Part shown: positions 54,964-62,469 of the stretch, piece by piece
How the letters are laid out: the number at the start of each line of letters is the position of its first letter
Numbering within the stretch: the first letter of the stretch is position 1
Source: an uncultured Collinsella sp.
Lineage (GTDB): Bacteria; Actinomycetota; Coriobacteriia; Coriobacteriales; Coriobacteriaceae
DNA: 64,000 nt
NCBI GenBank assembly: GCA_937925715.1
Contig: CALAMG010000027.1
Span: 1-64,000, forward strand
Direction: 5' to 3'
Translations under genes and position numbers: made by a program
The notes under the pieces: generated by a model
Told to the model about the DNA's origin: nothing
Database searches by the model: none
Seen by the model: only the letters and a program-made list of their open reading frames with translations

Positions 54964-56490
54964 ATGGAATCGACTGATGTACTGGTAATTGGATCTGGCA
55001 TTGCGGGCCTTTGCGCCGCCATCGAAGCGGCACGCACGGGCGCAACCGTCACCGTGGCAAGCGCCGGCAAGACTATGAGTGGATCGAGCTTCTTCCCCGG
55101 AACCTGGGGCCTGGGGCTTATCGGACCCGTTAACGAAGACGACGAACAAGACCTCATCGACACCATTCAGACCGTTGGTGGCGGCGTCGCCGACCCCGAG
55201 CTTGTCCAGACGTTTGTCCACGGCATTCCCCATGCAATTGAATGGCTCGAGCAAGACCTGGGCGTTGAGCTTCAGCGTCCGCAAAGCGCCGAGAGTGCTC
55301 AGCAAAAGCAGTTTATCCCCTGCTTTGACCACAAGACGCGCATGTGGCGCGGCCTCACCCGCAAGCCCCTTGAGGACGCTCTGACGACCTGGATCGAGTC
55401 GCTCGGCATTCGCCTGCTCCCCCGCCATGAGCTTATTGACCTTGTTGAGGACACGAACGGCAGAATAACCGGAACCGTACTCTACGACCTCACCGAAAAT
55501 CGAATCGTGCCCTTTGCTGCCAAGGCCACGATCATCGCAGCCGGTGGCACAGGCGGCCTGTTCGAGCGCAGCCTTACGTCGGCTGATGTGCTCAGCTCCT
55601 CGCAGGCCATCGCGCTGGCGCACGGCGCAACACTTACTAATATAGAGTTCATGCAGATGATGCCCGGCTTCATCGAGCCCAAGCGCAACCTTGTCTTTAA
55701 CGAGAAAACCTGGCGCTACGTACATGTAGACCAGCCGGTAGATATTGCCGACGACAAGCTGGACGACCTGCTCGAGCAGCGCTCTGGATATGGTCCCTTC
55801 ACGTCATGCTTGGCCTCCCGCGCTATCGATCTCGTCATCGATCAGGCAGGTGCCGAAGGCCTGGCACTCCACTACGACTTCCCCCGCGAGGATGTCCCAG
55901 AGTTTGTGCAGACCTTTGCCACCTGGCTGCAAGACGAGCACGGCATCGCCCCGACTGACGAGATGCGCGTTGCGATGTATGCCCACGCCGCTAACGGCGG
56001 CATCAAGATCGATAAGACCGCGCACACGGGCATTGAGGGCCTCTACGCTTGCGGCGAGGCGACAGGCGGCATGCACGGCGCCGACCGCATTGGTGGCTTG
56101 TCATGCGCCAACGGCATCGTATTCGGACGTATCGCGGGCGCATCGGCAGCCCTCACAGCGCAGAAAGAGCCTGAGGCGGCCCTGAAGGCGGATATCACCC
56201 TCCCCCAGTACGGCATTGCCACAACAGATGCCGAACGCCTGACACACAGCCTTAGGCACACGATGAGCACCTATTGCATGATCAACAGGACCGAAACAGG
56301 CCTATCCGAGACCCTGCAACAGCTTGAAAGCCTGCAAGACGAAGCCACGGCTCTAAATAAGCCACATGCCAACGACAGCGAAATCGCTGCCCTCGCCCGC
56401 CTGCAATCGCAGATTCGACTAGCACAGGAAATGGTCAAAGCCATGCGCAAGCGAACCGAAAGTCTCGGGTCGCACTATCGAGCGGATTAA
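54964..56490 (+). CDS. FAD-dependent oxidoreductase of the fumarate reductase/NadB flavoprotein family
   Basis: Start at the ATG after AAAGGA, 508 residues. VLVIGSGIAGLCAAIEAARTG is the Rossmann FAD loop, TIIAAGGTGGLFE the second FAD contact, and LYACGEATGGMHGADRIGGLSCANG the closing FAD motif shared with L-aspartate oxidase and fumarate reductase subunits. The C-terminal helical bundle is also NadB-like. No nadA or nadC lies nearby and substrate residues cannot be assigned, so a NadB role is possible but not shown. It is a single gene between two hairpins, with no heme or transit signal. Confidence 0.82.
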   Translation: MESTDVLVIGSGIAGLCAAIEAARTGATVTVASAGKTMSGSSFFPGTWGLGLIGPVNEDDEQDLIDTIQTVGGGVADPELVQTFVHGIPHAIEWLEQDLGVELQRPQSAESAQQKQFIPCFDHKTRMWRGLTRKPLEDALTTWIESLGIRLLPRHELIDLVEDTNGRITGTVLYDLTENRIVPFAAKATIIAAGGTGGLFERSLTSADVLSSSQAIALAHGATLTNIEFMQMMPGFIEPKRNLVFNEKTWRYVHVDQPVDIADDKLDDLLEQRSGYGPFTSCLASRAIDLVIDQAGAEGLALHYDFPREDVPEFVQTFATWLQDEHGIAPTDEMRVAMYAHAANGGIKIDKTAHTGIEGLYACGEATGGMHGADRIGGLSCANGIVFGRIAGASAALTAQKEPEAALKADITLPQYGIATTDAERLTHSLRHTMSTYCMINRTETGLSETLQQLESLQDEATALNKPHANDSEIAALARLQSQIRLAQEMVKAMRKRTESLGSHYRAD

Positions 56491-56532
56491 ACCGGACACC
56501 TATCTAAAGCAGAACACAACCAATCGATATCC

Positions 56533-56568
56533 ATGGGCCCCGTGAGCTCGAAGCAGCACGGGGCCCAT
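56533..56568 (+). terminator. Terminator-like hairpin
   Basis: A perfect 12-bp stem ATGGGCCCCGTG with a 12-base loop, 43 bases after the flavoprotein stop. The T-run is poor. Confidence 0.6.
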
Positions 56569-56651
56569 TCGTGTCCGCACGACAGCGTATCCTTATTCTG
56601 AATACAGAGCGGGCAAAGCCCGCATAGAAAATAGACCAGCGAGGAGGAGAT

Positions 56652-57512
56652 ATGGACAGTAGAGATATCGAGAAGTGGCGTATCGAACTTGATAGCTACG
56701 CCAATGTGGAAGACGGCGTTGAGTATTGGCTCGCACGCGATTTAATGGAACCCATGGGGTACACTCGATGGGAGAACTTCGCCGAAGTTGTTAAGAGGGC
56801 AAAAGTCTCATGCGAAACAAACAAAACTCCAGTTGATTCCCATTTTCGTGACACCACGAAAATGGTAACTGCCGGTGTCGCCGCTCGCGCGGTTAAAGAC
56901 TACAAACTTACGCGCTATGCATGCTATTTAATCGCGCAGAACGGAGATTCAAACAAGCCAGAGATCGCGCTCGCCCAGGCATACTTTGCCGTGCAGACGC
57001 GCCGCCAAGAGCTCATAGAGCAGCGCTTCGCAGAGATTCAGCGCTTGCAGGCGCGTCACTCGCTATCCGATTCAGAGAAACAGCTCTCGGGTATTGCGTT
57101 CAAACGCGGCGTTGACTCCAAAGGATTCGCGATCATCAAGTCGAAGGGCGATGAAGCGTTATTCGGCGGCAGAAGCACGGCGGAAATGAAGCAGCAGCTC
57201 GGCGTACCCAAGAGCGCGGCAGTGGCGGACAGGTTAGCCGATGTCCTCATCAAAGCAAAGGACCTTACGAACTCGATGACGGCCTTCAACGCCGAGGAAC
57301 ACGACCTGTACGGTCTGGACCAGATCAAGCAAGAGCACGTCGAGAACAACACAAGCGTGCGTGGCAGCCTCATCGACCGCGGAATTGTCCCCGAGAACCT
57401 ACCGCCTGCCGAGGATACAAAAAAGCTCGAGCGTCGTGTGAAGGCAGACGAGAAGAAACTCAAGGAGGGTACTGACGGTTTTACCGATCCCCAGGGTAGG
57501 CTCGATCTGTGA
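56652..57512 (+). CDS. dinD: DinD-like DNA damage-inducible protein D
   Basis: A 286-residue protein with a strong ribosome site (GAGGAGGAG). The N-terminal half reads as in DinD: EYWLARDLMEPMGYTRWENF, then RDTTKMVTAGVAARAVKDYKLTRYACYLIAQNGD. Then comes the DinD-specific HSLSDSEKQLSGIAFKRGVD and the GDEALFGGRSTAEMKQ region. E. coli DinD acts on RecA filaments under SOS control; here I see no clear LexA box in the 160-base upstream gap, only a short GCGGGC hairpin. It sits just outside the prophage end and may be host or relic phage cargo. Confidence 0.85.
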   Translation: MDSRDIEKWRIELDSYANVEDGVEYWLARDLMEPMGYTRWENFAEVVKRAKVSCETNKTPVDSHFRDTTKMVTAGVAARAVKDYKLTRYACYLIAQNGDSNKPEIALAQAYFAVQTRRQELIEQRFAEIQRLQARHSLSDSEKQLSGIAFKRGVDSKGFAIIKSKGDEALFGGRSTAEMKQQLGVPKSAAVADRLADVLIKAKDLTNSMTAFNAEEHDLYGLDQIKQEHVENNTSVRGSLIDRGIVPENLPPAEDTKKLERRVKADEKKLKEGTDGFTDPQGRLDL

Positions 57513-57525
57513 AAGCAGCTGTGCA

Positions 57526-57564
57526 CCGACGGGTTCGACCCCATGCGAGGTCAGCAAAAAAGAC
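57526..57564. repeat. 39-bp direct repeat, copy 1
   Basis: Starts CCGACGGGTTCGACCCCATG and repeats at 57704-57742 with few changes. Each copy runs into a minus-strand terminator; the unit is a tandem module 178 bases long. Confidence 0.8.
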
Positions 57565-57586
57565 GGCCAACTTTCGTTGACCGTCT
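57556..57586 (-). terminator. Minus-strand intrinsic terminator 1
   Basis: Stem AGACGG-x-CAAC and complement, followed on the minus strand by TTTTTT. It fits the end of a minus-strand tRNA or phage transcript. Confidence 0.75.
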
Positions 57587-57703
57587 TAACTTGCTTTGGC
57601 GGGCCCTCAGGGGGTCAGCCTGCTGCGCAGGCGACCGCTGCGGCGCCAAGGCGCCTTGCGCGCTGCGCTGGCAAATGCTTACGCATTTCCTCAGCTCCGC
57701 GCC

Positions 57704-57742
57704 CCGACGGGTTCGACCCCATGCGAGGTCAACAAAAAAGCG
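57704..57742. repeat. 39-bp direct repeat, copy 2
   Basis: Second copy of the 57526-57564 repeat, nearest the tRNA 3' end. Confidence 0.8.
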
Positions 57743-57761
57743 ACCAGCCTGGGCCGGTCGC
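57734..57761 (-). terminator. Minus-strand intrinsic terminator 2
   Basis: Stem GCGACC...GGTCGC, then six T on the minus strand. It sits just beyond the tRNA 3'-end remnant, where the terminator of the original tRNA gene would be. Confidence 0.8.
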
Positions 57762-57777
57762 TTTAACAATCTTTGGG

Positions 57778-57821
57778 TGGGCCGTCAGGGGGTCGAACCC
57801 TGGACCTTGGGACTAAGAGTC
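57778..57821 (-). other. Prophage attachment site: 3' end of a tRNA gene (probably tRNA-Lys)
   Basis: Read on the minus strand this is a tRNA 3' half: GACTCTTAGTC (CTT where a Lys anticodon would be), a variable part, a T-arm with GGGTTCGACCCC-type pairing and an acceptor end ACGGCCCA. The 5' half is absent; the next bases are unrelated. A 3'-tRNA fragment at the edge of phage genes is the classic att site left by integration. Tyrosine-integrase prophages use such sites; the integrase is outside the window. Confidence 0.75.
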
Positions 57822-57945
57822 TTGAACGTGATGTTATGGAGTGCCTTGTAGCAGCAAAATCGCAGGTAGTTATGTTTCCACACGCTCTCACCGCACTGAA
57901 ACTGCATTGCAGAACGGATATTGACGGATATCCGGCAATGCATAA

Positions 57946-57980
57946 AGCCCCTCCCCGTCAGTTCATGCCGGGGAGGGGCT
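57946..57980 (-). terminator. Terminator of the phage lysis operon
   Basis: An 11-bp GC-rich stem (AGCCCCTCCCC and complement), followed on the minus strand by TTTATG, just past the stop of the 36-residue membrane protein. The remaining 57822-57945 bases show nothing. Confidence 0.8.
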
Positions 57981-57987
57981 GCATCCA

Positions 57988-58098
57988 TCAATTTCTAAAG
58001 TCTTTTTGGCTGCCGACGCGCACGATTGCCCATCCGAGAAGACCGGTCAGCAGTCCTGCAGCAGCGCCGACAATAAAACAGATATCAAATAGATTCAT
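57988..58098 (-). CDS. 36-residue phage membrane protein
   Basis: MNLFDICFIVGAAAG and 21 more residues: one hydrophobic helix (about residues 5-27) followed by a basic end. AGGTG lies five bases before the ATG. It begins nine bases after the endolysin stop, so it is the last gene of the lysis operon. It could be a second holin-like or pinholin protein, or a spanin-like helper; I do not recognise the family. Confidence 0.55.
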   Translation of the reverse strand: MNLFDICFIVGAAAGLLTGLLGWAIVRVGSQKDFRN

Positions 58099-58106
58099 AT
58101 GCACAC

Positions 58107-59060
58107 CTATCGATAGAGTTGCTTGACGAGAGCTTGGCCGATGGCGACGTTGGTGTCGCGGCCCTGGTATCCGTCCGCACCCGATGATCCGCACGAGATA
58201 CCTTGAGCGATGAGCCACTGCTGGTGTTTGAAGACCGTTCCCGAACCCATCTGTCGCGCCTGAACACCGCCGACCACGGGATAGACTTTGCATCCGACCT
58301 TGTCCTGCAGGGCGCGGACGGCATTCGAGCCAACCCCGCCCTTGACGTACTCGATTACGCCGCGGTCGCATGCCCAAAGGTATCGCTCATTCGCCGGCCA
58401 TTGACCGGAGATCACGCCATCGGCAGTCGTGCCGAGCTGGCGTTGCAGCTCCTTGGCCATCTTCGGGCCGAAATATCGCGTGTCTTCGAGGCTCGGGACC
58501 GTATTGTCCGCGACTTCCGTATTTGACCCATTCAGTGTCTTGCCGTCGCCAAGCCAGTAGAGCGTGCCGTCCCATGGGTAGCTGTAGTACGCCTTGATGT
58601 TGGACTCGCGCCCGGTCTGGTCGCCCTTGGTGCCGGTGACGGTCCCCTTTTCAGAAATGGAGAATTGGGCCAAGAGGTCGCCGCGAGCTGATCCATAGGG
58701 AGAGACGCACACGGCGGTGTGGCACTTCTCGTTGAGGTAGATGTCTCCACGCTGGGCGGACTTGACGCCCATCTTACGCCAGCCGAAAAGGCCCGTCTTG
58801 AGCAGCTGCTCCCGCATGTTTCCGGTATACGAGGCTCCGAAGGTATTGACGCCGACCGCGCGGAGGGCGGTCACTACGGCCGAGGAACAGTCGCGATCGC
58901 CACCGGCAATAGTGACGGTGGTGCCGTCGGACAGACAAATCGTCTCGGTCGTTCCGTCCCCCATGCGGTTGGCCTGCGAGTATCCGTGACCGCCGCCCCC
59001 ATCATGGGAGACGAGGTGTTCCATGACCTGCGCGAAGGCCTCGCGCTGTGTGATGGCCAT
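58107..59060 (-). CDS. Phage endolysin, NlpC/P60-like amidase/peptidase
   Basis: A 317-residue protein without a signal peptide. The N-terminal domain has GGDRDCSSAVVTALRAVGVN (catalytic Cys) and EKCHTAVCVS (His) in the spacing of NlpC/P60-like phage lysins that open with 'Q-x-x-x-D-G-GGGHGYSQ'. The C-terminal half holds a helical, PGB-like segment (LQRQLGTTADGVISGQW and RALQDKVG), probably wall binding; two similar units are visible. It cuts wall peptides at lysis after the holin opens the membrane. The holin gene ends three bases upstream. Confidence 0.87.
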   Translation of the reverse strand: MAITQREAFAQVMEHLVSHDGGGGHGYSQANRMGDGTTETICLSDGTTVTIAGGDRDCSSAVVTALRAVGVNTFGASYTGNMREQLLKTGLFGWRKMGVKSAQRGDIYLNEKCHTAVCVSPYGSARGDLLAQFSISEKGTVTGTKGDQTGRESNIKAYYSYPWDGTLYWLGDGKTLNGSNTEVADNTVPSLEDTRYFGPKMAKELQRQLGTTADGVISGQWPANERYLWACDRGVIEYVKGGVGSNAVRALQDKVGCKVYPVVGGVQARQMGSGTVFKHQQWLIAQGISCGSSGADGYQGRDTNVAIGQALVKQLYR

Positions 59061-59063
59061 GGC

Positions 59064-59339
59064 CTACTCAACCGCCTTGGCGTCATATGCGGCATGGGGC
59101 TCGCTGTACGACATGGCACGCTTCGAGTCCGACGCGCCCTTGGTGGTCGGATCGACGATCACGCCGAAGCCGGCGAGAACGGTCAGGATGATTCCGACGA
59201 GCTGGATGAGCGACCCCTGGGAGATAGGCGCCACGACTCCGAGGATTCCGAGCACCTGATAGGCTGCGCTGATTACGGCGGCGGCCAATGCCGCGAGCGT
59301 CTGCTTATTCTTGAAGCGAAGGGCCCAGTTGATTTTCAT
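59064..59339 (-). CDS. Phage holin, phi LC3 family
   Basis: A 91-residue protein with INWALRFKNKQ at the start, two hydrophobic helices (residues about 13-33 and 40-60), and the family hallmark VDPTTKGASDSKRAMSY. AGGAG precedes the ATG. It forms the membrane lesion that releases endolysin. Confidence 0.93.
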   Translation of the reverse strand: MKINWALRFKNKQTLAALAAAVISAAYQVLGILGVVAPISQGSLIQLVGIILTVLAGFGVIVDPTTKGASDSKRAMSYSEPHAAYDAKAVE

Positions 59340-59349
59340 TTTTCAGCTC

Positions 59350-59661
59350 CTAATCTGACCCGCCGATACCGTGATGCAGGTCGTAATTCTTCTCGACGCG
59401 GTCGAGCCGGTTGAACAAGGTGATGACCTGTTGCTCGACTTTCGTGAGGCGCTCGCCGTGGTCGTCGAGCTTGCGGTTGATCTCCTTGACGCCGTCCTTG
59501 ATCTCGCTCGTGTCGCCGCAAAGGCTGTCGAGCTTGTCTTCGGTCCGCTGCTCCTTGGCAGACGATGTTTTGGATACGGAGACGCGCCCGATGAAGAACG
59601 TGACAATCACAACGGCGGCCGAGAGGACCGACGTTGCCTCCCCGATGCTCAGCGCCGGCAC
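59350..59661 (-). CDS. Phage membrane-anchored coiled-coil protein (XhlA-like position)
   Basis: I use a GTG at 59661 with GGAGG six bases upstream, giving 103 residues; the longer frame overlaps XkdX. An N-terminal hydrophobic helix (ATSVLSAAVVIVTFFIGRV) is followed by a long charged coiled coil (EIKDGVKEINRKLDD, RLTKVEQQVITLFNRLDRVEKN). Position between XkdX and holin, and layout, resemble XhlA-type lysis accessory proteins, though there the helix is C-terminal. Function uncertain. Confidence 0.65.
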   Translation of the reverse strand: MPALSIGEATSVLSAAVVIVTFFIGRVSVSKTSSAKEQRTEDKLDSLCGDTSEIKDGVKEINRKLDDHGERLTKVEQQVITLFNRLDRVEKNYDLHHGIGGSD

Positions 59662-59662
59662 C

Positions 59663-59845
59663 CTAAACCTCCTCCGCGTACTCTTCTCCGACGATCTCCT
59701 CATATTCGTCGCATGTGATCCACTTGCAGGCCACGGCTCGATGCACCATGGCCTTGGTCCAGAGGCCGCGCTCGTAGTAGCGCCTCACCTTGTCATAGTT
59801 CTTCGAGTGCGCCGCCGTGGTTGCAGCCTTGACGCGTACCGCCAT
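59663..59845 (-). CDS. XkdX family phage protein
   Basis: A 60-residue protein with the XkdX pattern: SKNYDKVRRYYERGLWTKAM, then AVACKWITCDEYEEIVGEEY. XkdX genes are small, of unknown role, and lie between tail/baseplate and lysis genes, as here. Its ATG overlaps the upstream stop by one base. Confidence 0.88.
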   Translation of the reverse strand: MAVRVKAATTAAHSKNYDKVRRYYERGLWTKAMVHRAVACKWITCDEYEEIVGEEYAEEV

Positions 59846-60171
59846 TACTGTTCACCCCCGACCGTCATCATCAGGTAGTCGATGTTTGCCGTGTTGGTCT
59901 CGGTTTGGCTGGGCTCGGCGACCTTCTCGCGCATCTGCTCAAGCAGCTTGTCCACGTCCGGGGCCTCACCCTTTCCGTAGGCGGCGACGGCCGCGGTGTA
60001 GGCGAGCTTTCGCGCCTTCCGCTCAACGTACTCGTCATCGTCGATAACGCCCGCGTCGTGCGCCGCGTCGGGGTCGCCGATCTGCGACAGCAGATCGCGC
60101 AGGGCGTTGACCTCGGCCATGGTGCCGTCTTGAAGCTCGTTGGGGCGCGGCATGTCTTCCTCAGTGTCCAT
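59845..60171 (-). CDS. Hypothetical phage protein (108 residues)
   Basis: Start at the ATG after GAGAGGAG; the frame continues 34 codons upstream without a ribosome site. A soluble, acidic, helical protein: DTEEDMPRPNELQDGTMAEV and KLLEQMREKVAEPSQ. XkdX-adjacent proteins of this size are common and unnamed. Only position is informative. Confidence 0.6.
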   Translation of the reverse strand: MDTEEDMPRPNELQDGTMAEVNALRDLLSQIGDPDAAHDAGVIDDDEYVERKARKLAYTAAVAAYGKGEAPDVDKLLEQMREKVAEPSQTETNTANIDYLMMTVGGEQ

Positions 60172-60255
60172 GCGGACTCCTCTCTTGTCGGGGAATGTGT
60201 CGCCATCGTATTGGCGCCGTGAGATTGCCGGGCCGCTTCGATGGGCGCAAAGGAA

Positions 60256-60279
60256 GAAGGCGCGCCGCGGCACGCCTTC
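60256..60279 (-). terminator. Hairpin after the reverse transcriptase
   Basis: An 11-bp stem GAAGGCGxGCC with a short loop, 60 bases past the RT stop, then TTCCTTT on the minus strand. Moderate terminator. Confidence 0.5.
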
Positions 60280-60341
60280 GATGCTTCTGTTATTTCGCGG
60301 CCGCTTCGCTTAGGCCGCTGCTTTGAGTTGCCGGTTCTCCG

Positions 60342-61529
60342 CTATTGCGAGGGCTTGCCTCCGCTTGAATCGTCCCTCGGGTTGGCCTGCATTGAGCACC
60401 CCCCCCCTCCCCGCGCGAGATTTTCGAACAGGCTGCGGTACAGCGCGTCCATGGCCAAAACGCTGCGGTGCGCGTCCAGCCGCTTCATGCCGCCGCGCCA
60501 GCTCTGGTAGCTCCGCTCAACCTGCTCGGGGGTCATGACGCCATCGGCGACCATGCGGGCCATCTTCTTGAGCTTGCGGCGCTCCCGCGTTATGGAGTCT
60601 CGGCACGGCTTCACGACTATGCGGCCCGTGTCCGTGTAGAAGATGCGCTTCTTCAGCCACGTGAACCCGCGCGTGAGCTTCACCACGCGGGTCTTGCGCG
60701 GGTTCAGCTCGATGCCCAGCTCGGCGCATTTGCGCCCTATCAGCAGCAGGCACACCTGCAGGTAGTCCTTGGACTCGTGTATCAGGTAGAAGTCGTCCAT
60801 GTACCGACCGTAGGCCTCGGGGCGCAGCATCTCGATTGCGTAGTGGTCAATGCGGTTGGGGTGCGCGACGGCGCATATCTGGTTCGGCTCGCTGCCCAGC
60901 CCCAGGCCCACATCGCCCTGCGCGTCTATCAGGCGGTGCTCCAAGGCGACCACGCGCGAATCTAGCAGCGCGGAGGCCACCTGGTCTTTGACGGGTTGGT
61001 GCGCTATGCGCGCGAAGTAGTCGGAGAAGTCGCCGAGCAGTATGTAGCCCTCGCGGCCGTGCCGCCTCCAGTGGTCGGCCAGGTGGCGCTTGAGCAGCTT
61101 CAGGGCGTAGTCGGTGCCGCGCCCCTTGATGTTGGCGGAGTTGGCCGTTATGAGCGTCGGGACTATCGCGGGTACGAGGGCGTTCTGAGAAAGCGACTTC
61201 TGAATCACTCGCTCTGGGAAGTGCACGGCGCTGATGTGGCGCAGCTTGCCGCGCTCCCACAGGTCGAAGCGGATGAAGCCCCGGCATATGTCGCGGCCCT
61301 CCAGAAGGTCGTTCCTCGATTTGACCGCGTTGCGCAGGTAGTCCTTCATGTACCGCTGCGTGGAGGACTTCCACATCACGCCGCCCGCCGCCTGCTTGGA
61401 GGCCTTGCACAGGCTGTTGAGGTCGGCCACGGCCTCAAGGGTGCACGCCTTGACGCGCTCGGCCTTGGCCTTGGCGCGCCTCTCCTCGCGGCGCTTGCGG
61501 CGCGCGGCCCTTCTTTCCTCGGAGTTCAT
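60342..61529 (-). CDS. DGR reverse transcriptase
   Basis: 395 residues from the ATG at 61529; a GTG three codons upstream is possible. The very basic N-terminus (KRREERRAKAKAER) suits RNA binding. RT blocks: KGRGTDYALKLL near residue 135, motif A LLGDFSDYFARI near 164, the DGR-type GLGLGSEPNQICAV near 208 (in place of the intron-type QGxxxSP) and catalytic YMDD near 243. It copies the template RNA with errors at adenines and the cDNA replaces the variable repeat. There is no maturase, protease or integrase domain, and no msDNA-type retron layout. Near the C-terminus a run of nine G (positions 60399-60407) codes a glycine stretch and could slip. Confidence 0.93.
   Translation of the reverse strand: MNSEERRAARRKRREERRAKAKAERVKACTLEAVADLNSLCKASKQAAGGVMWKSSTQRYMKDYLRNAVKSRNDLLEGRDICRGFIRFDLWERGKLRHISAVHFPERVIQKSLSQNALVPAIVPTLITANSANIKGRGTDYALKLLKRHLADHWRRHGREGYILLGDFSDYFARIAHQPVKDQVASALLDSRVVALEHRLIDAQGDVGLGLGSEPNQICAVAHPNRIDHYAIEMLRPEAYGRYMDDFYLIHESKDYLQVCLLLIGRKCAELGIELNPRKTRVVKLTRGFTWLKKRIFYTDTGRIVVKPCRDSITRERRKLKKMARMVADGVMTPEQVERSYQSWRGGMKRLDAHRSVLAMDALYRSLFENLARGGGGCSMQANPRDDSSGGKPSQ
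60399..60407. repeat. Homopolymer of nine C (G in the RT coding strand)
   Basis: Part of the RARGGGGC-coding stretch near the RT C-terminus. Slippage would change only the last ~20 residues. Confidence 0.8.
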
Positions 61530-61741
61530 CGAAGGCACCCCGCACGGCTCTCAGTGTGGCTCTGGCAGCCGCTTGAGGTATGGCCATGAAACGCGGCGAA
61601 GCCACGGAGCGCCGCGCCATGCAAGCAGCGTCCGGCCACCCTCGCGGGGTGCGTATTTACGGGCGCATGCCCGACGGTCGCGCCTTCCTTCCTCTCCGCG
61701 CTCTGCTTTCGGCCCTGGGGCCTACTCGGTCTGGCAGTAAG

Positions 61742-61870
61742 GGAATCCGGGGCGGGGGCGAACCCAGACGTTCGTCGCCGAATTGTAGTTGGCATTGCCG
61801 TTGTTGTTGACGTAGCAGACGTCGGACGAGGAGCCACCCATGACGGAACGCAACCACCAATTGTACCGAT
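61742..61870 (-). repeat. DGR template repeat (TR)
   Basis: 129 bp between avd and the RT gene, 739 bases from its variable partner. On the minus strand it contains three consecutive AAC codons and 24 adenines by my count. It is non-coding here. The functional RNA probably extends over most of the 61530-61893 gap. Confidence 0.95.
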
Positions 61871-61893
61871 AAACAAGGCGCGACCGCCGCCCA

Positions 61894-62364
61894 TTATAGC
61901 GAACGCAGGCGCTCTAGCTCGGCCTCGGCCTCGGCTATGCGCTCCTCGGTTGACTTCTTGCCCGTCACGCGCACGTTCTTGCGTGCGCCCTTCAGCAGCC
62001 TGATCTCCTCCTCGACCATGGCCGCCAGCTCCTCGAAGCGGTTGGCGTTCACGGGCAGGCCGATATCCATGAGGCACTGCATGTCCAGCATCAGCTGCTC
62101 GCAGTCAGCTATGGCCAGCGTCAGGTAGCGTTTCCTCTCCAGCGCGTTGAACGAGGTGTTGGGGTAGAAGCAGTCGGCGCGGTTGACGTTGTACACGATG
62201 CTGCGCGCCGTCTCCACGGTCGGCACCGCGTTCAGCAGACGATAGGCCTTCGGAACCACGGAGGACGACGCCATCAGCTTGTTGACCTCCACGCGGATGG
62301 CGATTGCTTGAGTGAAAAACTTGTACTCGGAAACCTCGCGGTTGCGCTGGTAGACGCCGCTCAC
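61894..62364 (-). CDS. avd: Avd-like DGR accessory protein
   Basis: I start at a GTG with AGGAGG five bases upstream (156 residues); the frame continues 22 codons further without support. It is an all-helical, basic protein: ANKxY-like FFTQAIAIRVEVNKLMASSS, RLLNAVPTVETARSIVYNVN, RKRYLTLAIADCEQLMLDMQ and a final helix to VRVTGKKS, then a coiled tail. This matches the four-helix-bundle Avd proteins that bind the RT and TR RNA. Position between target and TR is the usual one. Confidence 0.8.
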   Translation of the reverse strand: MSGVYQRNREVSEYKFFTQAIAIRVEVNKLMASSSVVPKAYRLLNAVPTVETARSIVYNVNRADCFYPNTSFNALERKRYLTLAIADCEQLMLDMQCLMDIGLPVNANRFEELAAMVEEEIRLLKGARKNVRVTGKKSTEERIAEAEAELERLRSL

Positions 62365-62390
62365 GTGCACCTCCTGGGGAAACTGGCGGA

Positions 62391-62414
62391 AAAAAACGGC
62401 CCGCTTCGCGGGCG
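62391..62414 (-). terminator. Intrinsic terminator between the DGR target and avd
   Basis: Stem GCCCGC/GCGGGC with a three-base loop, then seven T on the minus strand. It would limit read-through from tail genes into avd and TR. Confidence 0.8.
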
Positions 62415-62418
62415 AGAG

Positions 62419-62441
62419 GCGACCGCGCAAGGCGGTCGCCT
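62419..62441. repeat. Hairpin downstream of the variable repeat
   Basis: GGCGACCGC and its complement, five-base loop, 40 bases beyond the VR end on the minus strand. A second small hairpin (CGGCT-GGCT-AGCCG) sits at 62463-62476, right by the VR end. DGR homing is helped by cruciforms placed just past the VR. Confidence 0.65.
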
Positions 62442-62469
62442 AAAAGCAGAGTATAGAGCACTCGGCTGG

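Noticed and set aside
56491..56651. LexA/SOS box before the DinD-like gene
   Set aside because: I could not find GAAC-N4-GTTC or a similar site; only a short GCGGGC hairpin is present.
57770..57840. Complete tRNA gene at the prophage edge
   Set aside because: Only the 3' half is present; no D-arm or 5' acceptor strand follows on the minus strand.
60342..61529. Group II intron or retron as explanation for the reverse transcriptase
   Set aside because: No maturase or HNH domain, no intron-like RNA ends, no msr/msd layout; a TR/VR pair and Avd are present instead.
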